A DNA stretch of 64,000 bases from contig NZ_JADIKE010000027.1 in the NCBI RefSeq assembly GCF_016904955.1, positions 62,001 through 126,000 of the forward strand, read 5' to 3'. The notes below the pieces were generated by a model. The model did not search any database. It was not told the origin of the DNA and saw only the letters and a program-made list of their open reading frames with translations. Origin of the DNA: Dyella flava (GTDB taxonomy: Bacteria; Pseudomonadota; Gammaproteobacteria; Xanthomonadales; Rhodanobacteraceae). Every line of letters starts with the position of its first letter. Positions within the stretch are counted from its first letter, which is position 1. Shown here one piece after another: positions 1-9,627 of the stretch. The position numbers were made by a program, and so were the translations under genes.

Positions 1-422
1 GAGGCCACATTGACGATAAGCCCCTGCGGGCCTTTCCGTAGATGGGGCAGTGCCAATTGCGTCAGAAGGATCGGGGCAACGAGATCCACCTCGATCATCG
101 CGCGAATTTCGGCTTCCGTCGTCAGCTCGAGTTTTCCAGCGCGCACGCCACCGGCATTATTGACCAGGACATCAATGCCCCCAAGTGCCTCAGCCGCCCC
201 GGCGATCGTGGCTTTTCGACCCTCGTCGGTCGACACGTCTGCAACAACGGTTGAGCACACCGCGCCCGCTTCTCTGAGGCTGGCCGCTGCGTTGGCGACA
301 ACGTCCGCACGTCGCCCGGTAATAACCAGCTGGGCGCCTTTTTGTCCCAAGGCCGCTGCAAGGGCGAATCCAATCCCACTGGAACCGCCCGTGATGAGTA
401 CGCGTTTACCCTTGATATTCAT
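1..422 (-). CDS. SDR-family oxidoreductase, 3' part cut by window edge
   Basis: About 140 N-terminal residues of a classical short-chain dehydrogenase are present; the gene runs off the left edge. The N-terminus reads MNIKGKRVLITGGSSGIG, a Rossmann glycine-rich NAD(P)-binding motif (TGxxxGIG). An Arg after beta-2 (TGRR) suggests NADPH preference. The NNAG motif (LVNNAGG) lies near residue 90. The catalytic Ser/Tyr/Lys are outside the window, so the substrate cannot be guessed. The gene is divergent from the TetR gene at 513, which probably represses it from the shared 90-bp intergenic region. The start at 422 was chosen because the Rossmann strand begins immediately after it. Confidence 0.9.
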   Translation of the reverse strand, partial: MNIKGKRVLITGGSSGIGFALAAALGQKGAQLVITGRRADVVANAAASLREAGAVCSTVVADVSTDEGRKATIAGAAEALGGIDVLVNNAGGVRAGKLELTTEAEIRAMIEVDLVAPILLTQLALPHLRKGPQGLIVNVA

Positions 423-450
423 GATTGTCTGGCAACAGTTTTAGATCAAT

Positions 451-470
451 TGCTTTAGAATATCAAAGCA
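451..470. promoter_or_regulatory. Candidate TetR operator between SDR and tetR-like gene
   Basis: A perfect inverted repeat, TGCTTT-N8-AAAGCA, sits midway in the short divergent intergenic region. Its size and position are typical of an operator for a self-regulating TetR-family repressor. The function is inferred. Confidence 0.45.
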
Positions 471-512
471 CCGTACCAATTCAAGGCTGACTCACGTCAC
501 AGTAGAGGCTCT

Positions 513-1109
513 ATGGCCCGTCCACGGGAATTCGACGAAACGGCCGTGCTCGATGCGGCAGTGCGGCAATTTTGGATGTATGGCTACGAGGCCACCTCCG
601 TTCGAGATCTGGCGCAAAGCATGGGAATCACGGGCGCAAGCCTCTACAACGCCTTTGGAGACAAGCGCTCCGTGTTTCGCCGGGCGCTCGCGCACTACGT
701 CGAAACGAGCTTTGGCGACCGGGTAGGGCGTTTTGAGAAAGGCTTGCCCCCTAAAGCCGCGATCGAGGCCTTCTTCCGCGAGATTGTCGAACGTTCCATT
801 CAAGATAAGGATCGAAAAGGATGCCTTCTGGTTAATTCGGCACTGGAGGTCGCGCCCCATGACCCCGATTTTCAGGCAACGATTGCAGAGGTGCTTGTCA
901 AGGTTGAAGCGTTCTTTCGCCGCTGTGTGCAGGCAGGACAACGGGACGGTGAGATATCGACGACGCAGTCCGCGGAAGACTTGGCTCGACTCCTATTAGG
1001 TGTGCATCTGGGCATACGTGTCCTCGCCCGAGCACGTCCGGAACGAGCCTTATTGGAAGGTCTTGTACGTCCCGCACTGGAGCTCCTCAAGCCAACGCCG
1101 TCATCCTGA
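513..1109 (+). CDS. TetR/AcrR-family transcriptional repressor
   Basis: 198 aa, a usual length for the family. The N-terminal HTH covers about residues 8-55 (FDETAVLDAAVRQFW, then ATSVRDLAQSMGITGASLYNAFGDK). The C-terminal helical ligand domain contains a Cys (KGCLLVNSALE) typical of the YxaF/AcrR-like branch whose partners are often oxidoreductases. The divergent SDR gene is the probable target. The inducer is unknown. Confidence 0.92.
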   Translation: MARPREFDETAVLDAAVRQFWMYGYEATSVRDLAQSMGITGASLYNAFGDKRSVFRRALAHYVETSFGDRVGRFEKGLPPKAAIEAFFREIVERSIQDKDRKGCLLVNSALEVAPHDPDFQATIAEVLVKVEAFFRRCVQAGQRDGEISTTQSAEDLARLLLGVHLGIRVLARARPERALLEGLVRPALELLKPTPSS

Positions 1110-1609
1110 CGAACGCTACTCAGGAATAGCTCGCGATGTCAGCCAGGCGTCTGCCGCGAAACGCCATGATTTTTTAAGTGGCTGATTTACCCAGAGGAGC
1201 GCGGCAGCCAAGCTTTCACGTCTGCGCCTTCGCCAGTAGAAAACTAAACTGCTATTCGGGCAAACGCCGAAACTACGCGCAGTTCCAATCACGCGGCGAA
1301 CGAGTATGCGGTGATTCGGTTATGGATACCGTGTTCAGCGCTTCCGGCACCCTCGGAGGCGCTCCGATTCCGGCGTGCAATGGCCGAGTAGATTGATCAA
1401 TTCGCTAAAGCACACAAACGAAGATCACAACCGCCAGGGTAAAGGGTGCTCAGCCGTCCTATCGATCAACACAAGAGCTGTCGCGCGCCTGTTACAACGT
1501 GGCATCATCGGCCTCAACTTCACCCCAAGATTCCGAATGACCAGAAAGAACGGGGAACAGCCTCAGTCGTTCAGTTGACAACTTCGAAAGATGCTGGAGA
1601 TGCCTTGCC
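1110..1609. other. 500-bp intergenic region, no gene seen
   Basis: Only short open frames without family resemblance or a convincing ribosome site. It separates the TetR gene from the sensor kinase and presumably contains the kinase promoter; I could not pick one with confidence. Confidence 0.5.
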
Positions 1610-4600
1610 GTGAGCTGGAAGGACATGCAGAGCGCGATATTCGCTCGCCTAGGACGATCGATAGCGATGGTTATCTCATTTGTCGCCATGTTTGGAATCA
1701 CCAACAACGCTATCGCGCAGCGGACGGTTGAACGAGTTGGCGATTACACGCTTACGAGCTGGTCCCAGAGCGACGATGTGCCTGTGCACGTAGAAGCGAT
1801 GGCTCAAACGGCGGATGGGTGGTTGTGGCTGGCTTCAAGAAGTCATCTGTACCGTTTCGATGGCGTAAGTTCCGAGCTATACAACGTCCCCAATGAAGAT
1901 GGCACAAATCTGGTTCGCATTCTTGCAACGAATTCCGGTGACTTGTGGCTCGGTTACGTCACCGGAACAACTTTAGTCATTCACGGTGGCTTTTTTTCCC
2001 GCTCTGTAGTTGTGAAAGGATTTGTTGGCCAGCCTATCCAATTCGCGCAGGATGGTGAGGGCAACGTATGGGGCAGTTCGTATAATCGTTTGTTTGAGGC
2101 GTCGCAATCTACTTGGCAGCCTGTCGATGAGCATAGGGGAATTCTTGGAAGTTACTTTTATGCCATAGCCCTCGATACACAGAAGACGTTTTGGGTCTTC
2201 ACGGACCAGGGACTTTTTAGTCTTGATCCTGGCCAAAAAACCTTTCGACAACGTACCGACATCACTCGTGGCTTGGATTGGAAAACGTTGGTCAATGGGG
2301 ACAAATCGCCTGCTCATGTTCAAGCTTATGCCCAGATTTATTTTTTAAGCGTGCTCGCGCTTGCAGGAAGACACATTGTTCCCATGTACAGCAGTTCCAG
2401 ATATTTCGCCGGGCCTGGCGTATCTGATCTTTGCTGGATTGCTTTATCGACCGGGACATACAAGGGGCGCTATCTAACCGCTGGTGAATTAAAGAAATTT
2501 GCGAATGACCTGCCCGGTGTGATGGCGTCAAACCCAGCCGATTTTGCCAAGATTGATTCGGGTGCATCGGGCATGATTTTCGAAGACCGGCAACATAACA
2601 TGTGGTCGGGAGCGCGAGGCGGACTTAACAGGTTTCGTCCAAGCAGCGTCAAGACCATAGATGTGCCTGACGGTGTAACCAGCTTTGCGATGCTTCCGGA
2701 TAAAAATGGTGGCATATGGTTTGGAAACGCAGTCTCTGTTGATCTCTATCGTTGGTGGCATGTCGACAAGCAAGTGACGGCCTCCCCAGGCTACGATTTA
2801 GATACAACTGCTGCGTATCGCGACACCGATGGCAGCATTTTGATCGGGACGGGCGACGGATATATCCGTCGCTTTGATGGGATGACTTTTCAGCCAATCG
2901 ATCCTTTGCCACCAAGCGCTGAAAAGGGCGACGACATTATCGCCATGGTGAGGGATGGTGAAGGGCGACTTTGGGTCGCCATTCGAAACCACCCCATTTA
3001 CGTAAAAAGAGATGGCCAGTGGCTGGAAAATGGTGGCTATAAGGAGCTGCCAAGCCTAGGTTTGCTCCGCGCGGTGGCGGGTGCTGACGGCCGCTTGTGG
3101 CTGTCCTATGCACATGAGCTTTTCGTTATCGATGGCAGCCATTTACAGCGTTATTCGCAAGAGGCTGGCATGAATGTCTTGAATGTACGAGACATCATCC
3201 CGAATGGTACGCCCTTGATCGGTGGTGACTCCGGACTTGCGGCATTCGATGGACATCACTTTCACGACGTTTCGGCTTTAGATCCCGCGGCGCTGACGGG
3301 CATCACCGGCATGATTCGAGAGGCCAATGGCACATTGTGGATCAACGGACTTAAAGGTGGCGTGCGCATTGATGCAGATGAACTCAAACGTGGCATTGCC
3401 GATCCCAACTACAAAATATCCGTGCGTATCTACGGGGCGAATGAGGGCATGCCCGGCACCGCACAAATGAATCGGCCAGTTCCCACCCTTATCCAGGGAA
3501 CAGATGGACGGTTATGGTTTGCCACAACTCAGGGCATTGCATGGCTCGATCCCGCAAAAGCACCTACTGATAATTACGCGCCCGTCCCCGCTGTTCGATC
3601 GATGAAGGTCGCCAATAGTACATTTCGGCCCGGAGCGCAGGTGAACTTGCCGGCCGGCTCTCGCGCCTTCGAAATTGATTACACGGCACTTGGCTTGAGT
3701 GACCCGGCAACGGCACGTTTTCGCTATCAGCTTGCGGGCATCGATTCGGATTGGCAGGACGTGGGGACACGCAGGCAGGCGTTTTACACAAACGTCGGGC
3801 CTGGAACGTATCGATTTCGTGTTGCGGCTTCCAACGAGGATGGGGTGTGGAGCACATCCGATGCCAGCATCCGTATTTCCATCGAGCCTTATTTTTATCA
3901 AACAAAGTGGTTTTTGGCGCTCTGCTTCTGTTTGACGCTACTCGTGTTATGGCTCGCGTACATGTATCGGCTCAATCAGGTTACCCGCCGACTTCATCAG
4001 CGATTGGGTGAACGTCATGCGGAGCGCAATCGAATCGCAAGAGATCTGCACGATACATATATTCAGGCCGTACAGGGATTGGTGCTTAAAGTGCATGCAG
4101 CCAGTTTCGAGTTACCCGAAGGCGGTACAAAGGACAAAATTGTCCGCGCGCTCAATTTAGCCGATGACGTACTGATCGAGGGTCGCAAACGCGTTTATGC
4201 ACTGAGGACCGCTGCGATAAACAGCATCGACCTCGCTGCCGCTTTTGAAGAAATTGCCCTGGGATACGAGGGTGATGAATACCCTTCATTTAAATTGACG
4301 TCGACGGGCATGGCGAAATTGACTGATCCGTTGGTTATCGACGAGCTGTATGCCGGCGGGCGCGAGGCGATCATCAACGCCTTCAGCCACTCTTGTGCAG
4401 AGGTGATACGTGTCGACGTCGACTACGCCAAGAGGGGCATACGGGTACAGATTTCCGATAACGGAAACGGCATCGATCCGCAAGTTATCGTAGACGGTGG
4501 TCGAGGCGGCCATTGGGGGCTTCGTGGCATTCGAGAACGCATGGAACGCATTGGCGGACAATGCCGTTTCATCAGCGACAGCCATCGTGGCACCACGGTG

Positions 4601-4654
4601 ATCTTATTTGTCGACGCGTCTCGCGCTTATGTCGGGCGGTCGCCCTTTCGTTAA
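1610..4654 (+). CDS. Propeller-type hybrid membrane sensor histidine kinase (Reg_prop / Y_Y_Y / HisKA_3)
   Basis: 1014 aa. A signal peptide ends near AIA-Q (residue ~36). A large periplasmic beta-propeller (about 40-660) follows, with many xGxLW repeats (GWLWLAS, GDLWLGY, GRLWVAI, GTLWING, GRLWFAT). Next come a Y_Y_Y immunoglobulin-like domain (about 690-765), one membrane helix (about 770-790), a HisKA_3 dimerisation domain with phospho-acceptor His814 in RIARDLHDT, and a C-terminal ATPase with N box (REAIINAF), DNGNGID and GLRGIRERM. This is the NarL-partner kinase class, yet no response regulator is adjacent, so it is an orphan here. The GTG start at 1610 has GGAG 10 nt upstream; ATG at 1625 is an alternative. 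The ligand is unknown. Confidence 0.93.
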   Translation: MSWKDMQSAIFARLGRSIAMVISFVAMFGITNNAIAQRTVERVGDYTLTSWSQSDDVPVHVEAMAQTADGWLWLASRSHLYRFDGVSSELYNVPNEDGTNLVRILATNSGDLWLGYVTGTTLVIHGGFFSRSVVVKGFVGQPIQFAQDGEGNVWGSSYNRLFEASQSTWQPVDEHRGILGSYFYAIALDTQKTFWVFTDQGLFSLDPGQKTFRQRTDITRGLDWKTLVNGDKSPAHVQAYAQIYFLSVLALAGRHIVPMYSSSRYFAGPGVSDLCWIALSTGTYKGRYLTAGELKKFANDLPGVMASNPADFAKIDSGASGMIFEDRQHNMWSGARGGLNRFRPSSVKTIDVPDGVTSFAMLPDKNGGIWFGNAVSVDLYRWWHVDKQVTASPGYDLDTTAAYRDTDGSILIGTGDGYIRRFDGMTFQPIDPLPPSAEKGDDIIAMVRDGEGRLWVAIRNHPIYVKRDGQWLENGGYKELPSLGLLRAVAGADGRLWLSYAHELFVIDGSHLQRYSQEAGMNVLNVRDIIPNGTPLIGGDSGLAAFDGHHFHDVSALDPAALTGITGMIREANGTLWINGLKGGVRIDADELKRGIADPNYKISVRIYGANEGMPGTAQMNRPVPTLIQGTDGRLWFATTQGIAWLDPAKAPTDNYAPVPAVRSMKVANSTFRPGAQVNLPAGSRAFEIDYTALGLSDPATARFRYQLAGIDSDWQDVGTRRQAFYTNVGPGTYRFRVAASNEDGVWSTSDASIRISIEPYFYQTKWFLALCFCLTLLVLWLAYMYRLNQVTRRLHQRLGERHAERNRIARDLHDTYIQAVQGLVLKVHAASFELPEGGTKDKIVRALNLADDVLIEGRKRVYALRTAAINSIDLAAAFEEIALGYEGDEYPSFKLTSTGMAKLTDPLVIDELYAGGREAIINAFSHSCAEVIRVDVDYAKRGIRVQISDNGNGIDPQVIVDGGRGGHWGLRGIRERMERIGGQCRFISDSHRGTTVILFVDASRAYVGRSPFR

Positions 4655-5020
4655 AGTCGGGCGTTTAATCCCATTGAGCACCACAGGGAGCGTCGGCAGG
4701 CTACTTGGTTTGCGGTGACAGGAATGTTTCCAGCTGATCGACCGACGCGGGCAGGGGAGTAGCCCTACTCGTTTCGCACCGTGGGGCGTGAATCCCGAGT
4801 GCCACCGCTCCAGACGGGAAGGGCGGGCACACTCGAATCAGGCACGACGTGGTATTCCGGAGGCGCCAGAGCGACGCGATGACTTCCCATGGCGAATAAG
4901 TGCCATTATTCGCTACCTTAAATGGGCAACAGCTCGTTGCAGAATTTGGCCTGCGACCCGGTACAGATCGTATAGCGACATTCACGACGCCACGGACGAC
5001 AGAGCGGTGGAGAACCCAGC
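4655..5020. other. 366-bp intergenic region, no gene seen
   Basis: No supported gene. The open frames on either strand lack recognisable sequence. A GGAG lies about 12 nt before the ATG at 5021 and may serve the next gene. Confidence 0.45.
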
Positions 5021-6652
5021 ATGAGCCCGGCCAAAGCGCGCGACGTTCAAATGTTTCCCCGGCTGAACGCCGCACAGATCCAATCAGCACGACGTTTCGC
5101 CAGCGGGCCAGAAACCACGTTTGCGCCAAATGACACCGTCTATGAGACCGGCCAGCGGGCAACGCTCCTGTGGTTGGTGCTGCGTGGATCGATTGAGGTG
5201 GCCCGACGCGATGGATTAAGCCACGAGACACTGATCACGGTGCATGGCATCGGTCAGTTTAGCGGTGACGTCAACGCACTGACGGGGTGGCCGTCCATGG
5301 CGACGGGGCGTGCCGGTCCCGAGGGTTGTACGGCGCTGCCGTTTGATGCCGCACACCTTCGTGCGCTGATGGTCGGCTCAGCGGAGCTCGGCGACATTGT
5401 TATGCGGGCCCTCATTCTCCGACGCGTGAGATGGCTGGAAGAAGATAGTGCGGGCACCATCGTCGTAGGCATTCCTGGCACGTCTGACGTTTTGCGCCTC
5501 CAAAACTTCATGATGCGCAGCGGATTGCCTCACGTAGTGCTGGACGTGCGGGAAGATGAGGAGGCTCGTGCCGTAGCCGAGCGAGCAGGTGTGCTCCCAA
5601 CGGAGTTGCCGCTGGTCGTGTGTCCTGCAGGCTCAGTGCTGAAGTGTCCGTCTAACGAGGAGTTGGCCACTTGCCTGGGCATCGTGCCAGAGATAGATCC
5701 CGAGCGGGTTTACGATGTCGCCGTGGTGGGCGCAGGCCCGGCCGGACTTGCCACCGCGGTTTATGCCGCTTCGGAAGGGCTGTCCACGATCGTGCTCGAT
5801 TCACGCGCAATCGGCGGCCAGGCCGGCGCGTCGGCGCGCATTGAAAATTACCTGGGCTTCCCAGCAGGCGTTTCAGGTTATGCGTTGGCCAGTCGCGCCT
5901 TCACTCAGGCCATCAAGTTCGGCGCCGAAATTGCCATCCCGGTGTGCGTGAACCAGTTGGTATGCTCTGGCACCTTGCTGAAACTTTCATGCTCCGGCGG
6001 CGTGCACATCCAGGCCAAGGCCGTCGTTATTGCATCAGGGGCACGCTACCGTCGTCCCGACGTGCCCAACTTATCGACCTTTGAAGGCGCCGGCGTGTCC
6101 TATTGGGCATCGGCCGTCGAAGCGCGGCTGTGCGCGGACGCCGAAGTAGCTTTGGTGGGTGGCGGCAATTCGGCGGGACAAGCGGTCGTGTTCCTTGCGC
6201 CGTACGTCAGGCGGTTGCATCTCGTGGTGCGCCGGAACTTATCGTCCACGATGTCCCGCTATCTGATCGACCGGATTGCGGCGCTACCCAATATTGAGCT
6301 GCACGTCGGGTCGGAGGTGGCCGAACTTGAAGGCGATCAGGCCACTGGCTTGTCTGCTGTAGTTTTTCGTCGTCACGATGGCACGACCCATCGGCACAGG
6401 CTGCGTCAACTGTTTCTTTTCATCGGCGCGGATCCCAACGCGGAATGGGTGCAAGACTGCGTGGAAACGGATGCGAAGGCATTCGTGGTGACGGGGCAAG
6501 GAAAGTTTTCGCTGCAAACCAACTTACCTGGCGTGTTCGCCATTGGGGATGTGCGGGCAGGCTCGATCAAGCGCGTGGCGGCCGCAGTAGGAGAGGGGGC
6601 CGCCGTGGTGGCACAAATCCATGCGATGCTCGCCGAACAAACACATCCATAG
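5021..6652 (+). CDS. Cyclic-nucleotide-binding / thioredoxin-fold / thioredoxin reductase-like fusion flavoprotein
   Basis: 543 aa, three parts. Residues ~20-125 resemble a CRP-type cNMP-binding beta-roll. Residues ~145-215 look like a degenerate thioredoxin-like fold (TIVVGIPGTSDVLRLQNFMM). Residues ~230-540 form a class II pyridine nucleotide-disulfide oxidoreductase with the FAD motif VVGAGPAGLA, GGQAG, the NADPH motif VGGGNSAGQA and a C-terminal GDVRAGSIKRVA. The CxxC redox pair of ordinary thioredoxin reductase is absent: the equivalent stretch reads GVSYWASAVEARLC. It therefore probably does not reduce thioredoxin in the usual way. It is a single-gene unit. The family is known as a multidomain architecture, but its substrate is not settled. 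Confidence 0.88.
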   Translation: MSPAKARDVQMFPRLNAAQIQSARRFASGPETTFAPNDTVYETGQRATLLWLVLRGSIEVARRDGLSHETLITVHGIGQFSGDVNALTGWPSMATGRAGPEGCTALPFDAAHLRALMVGSAELGDIVMRALILRRVRWLEEDSAGTIVVGIPGTSDVLRLQNFMMRSGLPHVVLDVREDEEARAVAERAGVLPTELPLVVCPAGSVLKCPSNEELATCLGIVPEIDPERVYDVAVVGAGPAGLATAVYAASEGLSTIVLDSRAIGGQAGASARIENYLGFPAGVSGYALASRAFTQAIKFGAEIAIPVCVNQLVCSGTLLKLSCSGGVHIQAKAVVIASGARYRRPDVPNLSTFEGAGVSYWASAVEARLCADAEVALVGGGNSAGQAVVFLAPYVRRLHLVVRRNLSSTMSRYLIDRIAALPNIELHVGSEVAELEGDQATGLSAVVFRRHDGTTHRHRLRQLFLFIGADPNAEWVQDCVETDAKAFVVTGQGKFSLQTNLPGVFAIGDVRAGSIKRVAAAVGEGAAVVAQIHAMLAEQTHP

Positions 6653-6746
6653 TGGTGACAGTTGGTTTTTCCGAGCTGAAAGGAGCGCGCGTAATCCTGC
6701 GCAACGCGATCAGTGCGGAAGCAGTGATTGCCCCTCGCCCTTTCAA

Positions 6747-7820
6747 CTAAGCCTTGGCGAACACGCCGCGATCGATCATCTGTTGAAACATGTCATTCAT
6801 CGACGTTTGTAGCGGCCTATATTCCAAGCCAAGCTCGCGCACGCCTCGACGGTTGTCGCCCTTCCAGGGAAGGTCCACGTTGCGGGATATCGCCCGGCGC
6901 GTCATTCCTCCGCCCGCCATGGGGCCAATCATCCATAGCATCCATTTGGGCATGGCGCGGGGAGGGATCGGATAGCTGCGGCCATATTTCGGCAGCAGCA
7001 GCTTCGCGAGTTCAAGGAGATCGGTGTTGTGACCATTGATGATATGCCGGCCGGCCGCAGTCGGCACGAAGGCCGCCGCCAAATGCGCCTTGCCCAGATC
7101 GCGAACATCTACCACGCCGAAACCCCAGCGTGGAGCCCCCATTCGCAGCGTGCCGTCTCCCATTTGCTTCACCATGGCGAAGCTCTCCGATGTCGGATCT
7201 GGATTGAGCGAAGGCCCGATAACCAGCGAGGGATTCACTACAACGAGATTCCAGCGTGCTTGTGCGCGAGCGATCGACCAAGCTTCCTTTTCCGCAACAG
7301 TCTTTGAATACGAGTATGGGTTGTGCTGAAGCGAAGAGCTGGTATTCCAGATTTCTTCGGTAAAGACGCCATTCGGTGTCGCCAGAAGATCGGCGTTGTC
7401 TCCATAGATGGCGGCACAGCTACTGGTGAGGACCACACGCTTGACGCTCGGTGTGCGATTGGCCTCCTCCAGAACGTTGCGAGTACCAAGCAGAGCAGGG
7501 TCGACAAGTTCCTTTTGCGGATCCTTGACGTCAATTTTGAAGGGTGAAGCCGTATGGAAGACGACCTCGCACCCAGCCATCGCATCGTGATAAGAGCCAA
7601 CGTCAAGCAAATCGGCCTTGAAGAACTTGATGTGGCCCTTGGATGCGGCCGCCAACTGCCTGAGATGATCGACCTTTGCAGCATCGTCGGGATTGCGGAC
7701 CGGGGCGTGAACGGTCAGACCGGCATCCAGCAGTTCCTTCACTATCCACCCAGCCACGTAGCCGGTGGCTCCCGTCACCATCACAGGCGCAGTTGTTTCG
7801 ATAAGGATGGTCTGGCTCAT
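6747..7820 (-). CDS. NAD-dependent epimerase / dihydroflavonol-4-reductase-like extended SDR
   Basis: 357 aa. The N-terminal VTGATGYVAGWIVKELL is the TGxxGxxG cofactor site of extended SDRs. The Arg in PVRNPDD suggests NADP. The catalytic Tyr-Lys pair lies in PYSYSK, preceded by TSSCAA. It resembles the dihydroflavonol/cinnamoyl-CoA/aldehyde reductase branch, which reduces ketones or aldehydes to alcohols. It stands alone on the minus strand; the ~230 bp upstream contain a strong AT-rich palindrome (8051-8066). The substrate is unknown. Confidence 0.9.
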   Translation of the reverse strand: MSQTILIETTAPVMVTGATGYVAGWIVKELLDAGLTVHAPVRNPDDAAKVDHLRQLAAASKGHIKFFKADLLDVGSYHDAMAGCEVVFHTASPFKIDVKDPQKELVDPALLGTRNVLEEANRTPSVKRVVLTSSCAAIYGDNADLLATPNGVFTEEIWNTSSSLQHNPYSYSKTVAEKEAWSIARAQARWNLVVVNPSLVIGPSLNPDPTSESFAMVKQMGDGTLRMGAPRWGFGVVDVRDLGKAHLAAAFVPTAAGRHIINGHNTDLLELAKLLLPKYGRSYPIPPRAMPKWMLWMIGPMAGGGMTRRAISRNVDLPWKGDNRRGVRELGLEYRPLQTSMNDMFQQMIDRGVFAKA

Positions 7821-8050
7821 GGCGTTTCCTGATCTGATTTTCCCGGATTGTGGCTACGCGGGATCAAGCTGTAACTAGCAAACCGTGCCACGCTTCATGC
7901 GAACGGCGCCAGGAAACTTGCTGAAGCATTTGCCGAGCGAAGGACTGGGCCGGCTATCTACGGGGGTACATGCCGATGACCGACTTAAAAGGGGGCGCCG
8001 ATTAAAGGCGCCTGGCTGTTGGCTGGGATTTGGGTCCGTTCGTAATTTTA

Positions 8051-8066
8051 CATAATATACATTATG
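8051..8066. promoter_or_regulatory. AT-rich perfect dyad, candidate operator
   Basis: CATAAT-ATAC-ATTATG is a perfect 6-bp inverted repeat in an AT-rich patch. It lies upstream of both the minus-strand reductase (7820) and the small plus-strand ORF at 8080, so it could be an operator or overlap a promoter. Function is inferred. Confidence 0.35.
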
Positions 8067-8079
8067 CGCAAATAAGAAG

Positions 8080-8460
8080 GTGTCCGATGAGGCGGCCACA
8101 GCCCAGCCCGTGGCCTCCGGAGTTCGCTTTCCTGCTGCTTCTCGTCTGTCTGAAAACGACAAACCGCCCCGTACTGGCAACAAGCCGCCCTGGACTTTGG
8201 CCGACAAACTGCCGCGAATTCTGTTCTGGAAGTTGGTCACCACCTTTTTTCTGGGCCGCAACTACTCGAAGTTTGGGCAATTCCCGCTAATAAGTTCGGA
8301 CCAAAAAGTCTGCTCCGCGGTTCGAGTACTGAAACTGCGCAACGGCGCGAGCTCGATACTTCGCGTGCAGAACGCGTTTGGTCGCCATGCTTATCCCTTC
8401 TTGGGGTTGAGCCGAGATACGTGTAATTTTGTACAGTTCGAGCCTAAATCCTTAATATAA
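8080..8460 (+). CDS. Hypothetical ORF, possibly a truncated gene
   Basis: 126 aa from a GTG start. The first ~75 residues (PPWTLADKLPRILFWKLVTTF) look protein-like, with a Pro-rich start and a hydrophobic patch. The remainder has less natural composition, so it may be the head of a broken gene running into non-coding DNA. I do not recognise the family, and the start lacks a well-spaced ribosome site. Confidence 0.25.
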   Translation: MSDEAATAQPVASGVRFPAASRLSENDKPPRTGNKPPWTLADKLPRILFWKLVTTFFLGRNYSKFGQFPLISSDQKVCSAVRVLKLRNGASSILRVQNAFGRHAYPFLGLSRDTCNFVQFEPKSLI

Positions 8461-8583
8461 TTAAAGGATTAGGAAGGTTTCGTTTATGAATCCTGCAAAG
8501 AAAATGTGTTGTCTTCTCCAACCGAACAGCATCAAATAGCTACGCTTCAGTGACCCTCCATTCCACGCCCGGCTTCGAATGCG

Positions 8584-9627
8584 ATGAGCACACATTCCAC
8601 CAACAAGACCACCATCAGCTTGGCCGATTTGGCCGAACGCTTCGGGATGACTCTTCACGGAGATCCTTCCGTGCAGATTGAAGGCGTGGCCACTCTGGCT
8701 GCAGCCGGCCCCGCCGAGCTAGGCTTCATCACCAATAGCAAATATTTGGCGCAACTGGCAACCACTCGGGCTGGCGTGGTGATCTTGCGCGAGCACGACC
8801 TGGCCACCTGCCCGACCGCCGCCCTAGTCGCAGCCGATCCCTACCTCGCTTACGCTAAGGTCGCTGCCCTGTTCGAACAGGCAGCGATGCCGCCGCCAGG
8901 CATTCACCCCACAGCGGTGATTGCCAACGGCGCCCACGTGGCGGTGGGCGCCAGCATCGGTCCGTACTGCGTGATCGAGAGCGGCGCCGTGATTGAAGAC
9001 GGCGCGGTGCTGGGGCCACATTGCATAGTCGGGCCGGGATGTGTGGTCGGCGCGCAGTCGCGGTTGGTGGCGCGTGTCACCTTAGTTCTGCGCGTGGTGC
9101 TCGGCAGGCGGGTGTTGATTCATCCGGGCGCGGTGCTTGGCGCCGACGGCTTTGGTCTGGCTTTCGACGGCAATCAATGGGTCAAGTTACCCCAGCTCGG
9201 CGGCGTGCGTGTGGGCGACGATAGCGAGATCGGCGCCAACACAACCATCGATCGCGGCGCGCTGGAAGACACTGTGCTCGAAGAAGACGTGCGTCTGGAC
9301 AATCAGATCCAAATTGGCCACAACGTGAAGATCGGCGCGCACACAGCGATGGCCGGCTGCTCAGCGGTGGCTGGCAGCGCCAAGATCGGGCGCTACTGTA
9401 TGATCGGCGCGGCCGCTGGCGTGCTTGGCCATCTGGAGATCGCTGATCGGGTGACCGTGCTGGCCTGGAGCTTGGTATCTAGCTCGGTGACCGAAGCGGG
9501 CGAGTATTCCTCGAGCATGCCCTTGATGGAGAGCCACAAATGGCGGCGCAATGCAGTCCGCTTCAAGCATCTGGACGAATACGTGCGCAGGCTGACGGCG
9601 CTGGAGAAAAACGGCGAGGACTCTTGA
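8584..9627 (+). CDS. lpxD: UDP-3-O-acylglucosamine N-acyltransferase (LpxD), stand-alone copy
   Basis: 347 aa, the usual LpxD length. The N-terminal uridine-binding domain (SLADLAERFGMTL, then ELGFITNSKYLAQL) precedes a left-handed beta-helix of hexapeptide repeats from about residue 105 to 290. The catalytic His is in QIQIGHNVKIG and the glycine of the acyl pocket in GVLGHLEIAD. The C-terminal helices (KWRRNAVRFKHLDEYVRRL) match the family. LpxD adds the second 3-hydroxyacyl chain in lipid A synthesis. The usual bamA-skp-lpxD-fabZ-lpxA context is missing, so this is probably an additional copy. Confidence 0.9.
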   Translation: MSTHSTNKTTISLADLAERFGMTLHGDPSVQIEGVATLAAAGPAELGFITNSKYLAQLATTRAGVVILREHDLATCPTAALVAADPYLAYAKVAALFEQAAMPPPGIHPTAVIANGAHVAVGASIGPYCVIESGAVIEDGAVLGPHCIVGPGCVVGAQSRLVARVTLVLRVVLGRRVLIHPGAVLGADGFGLAFDGNQWVKLPQLGGVRVGDDSEIGANTTIDRGALEDTVLEEDVRLDNQIQIGHNVKIGAHTAMAGCSAVAGSAKIGRYCMIGAAAGVLGHLEIADRVTVLAWSLVSSSVTEAGEYSSSMPLMESHKWRRNAVRFKHLDEYVRRLTALEKNGEDS

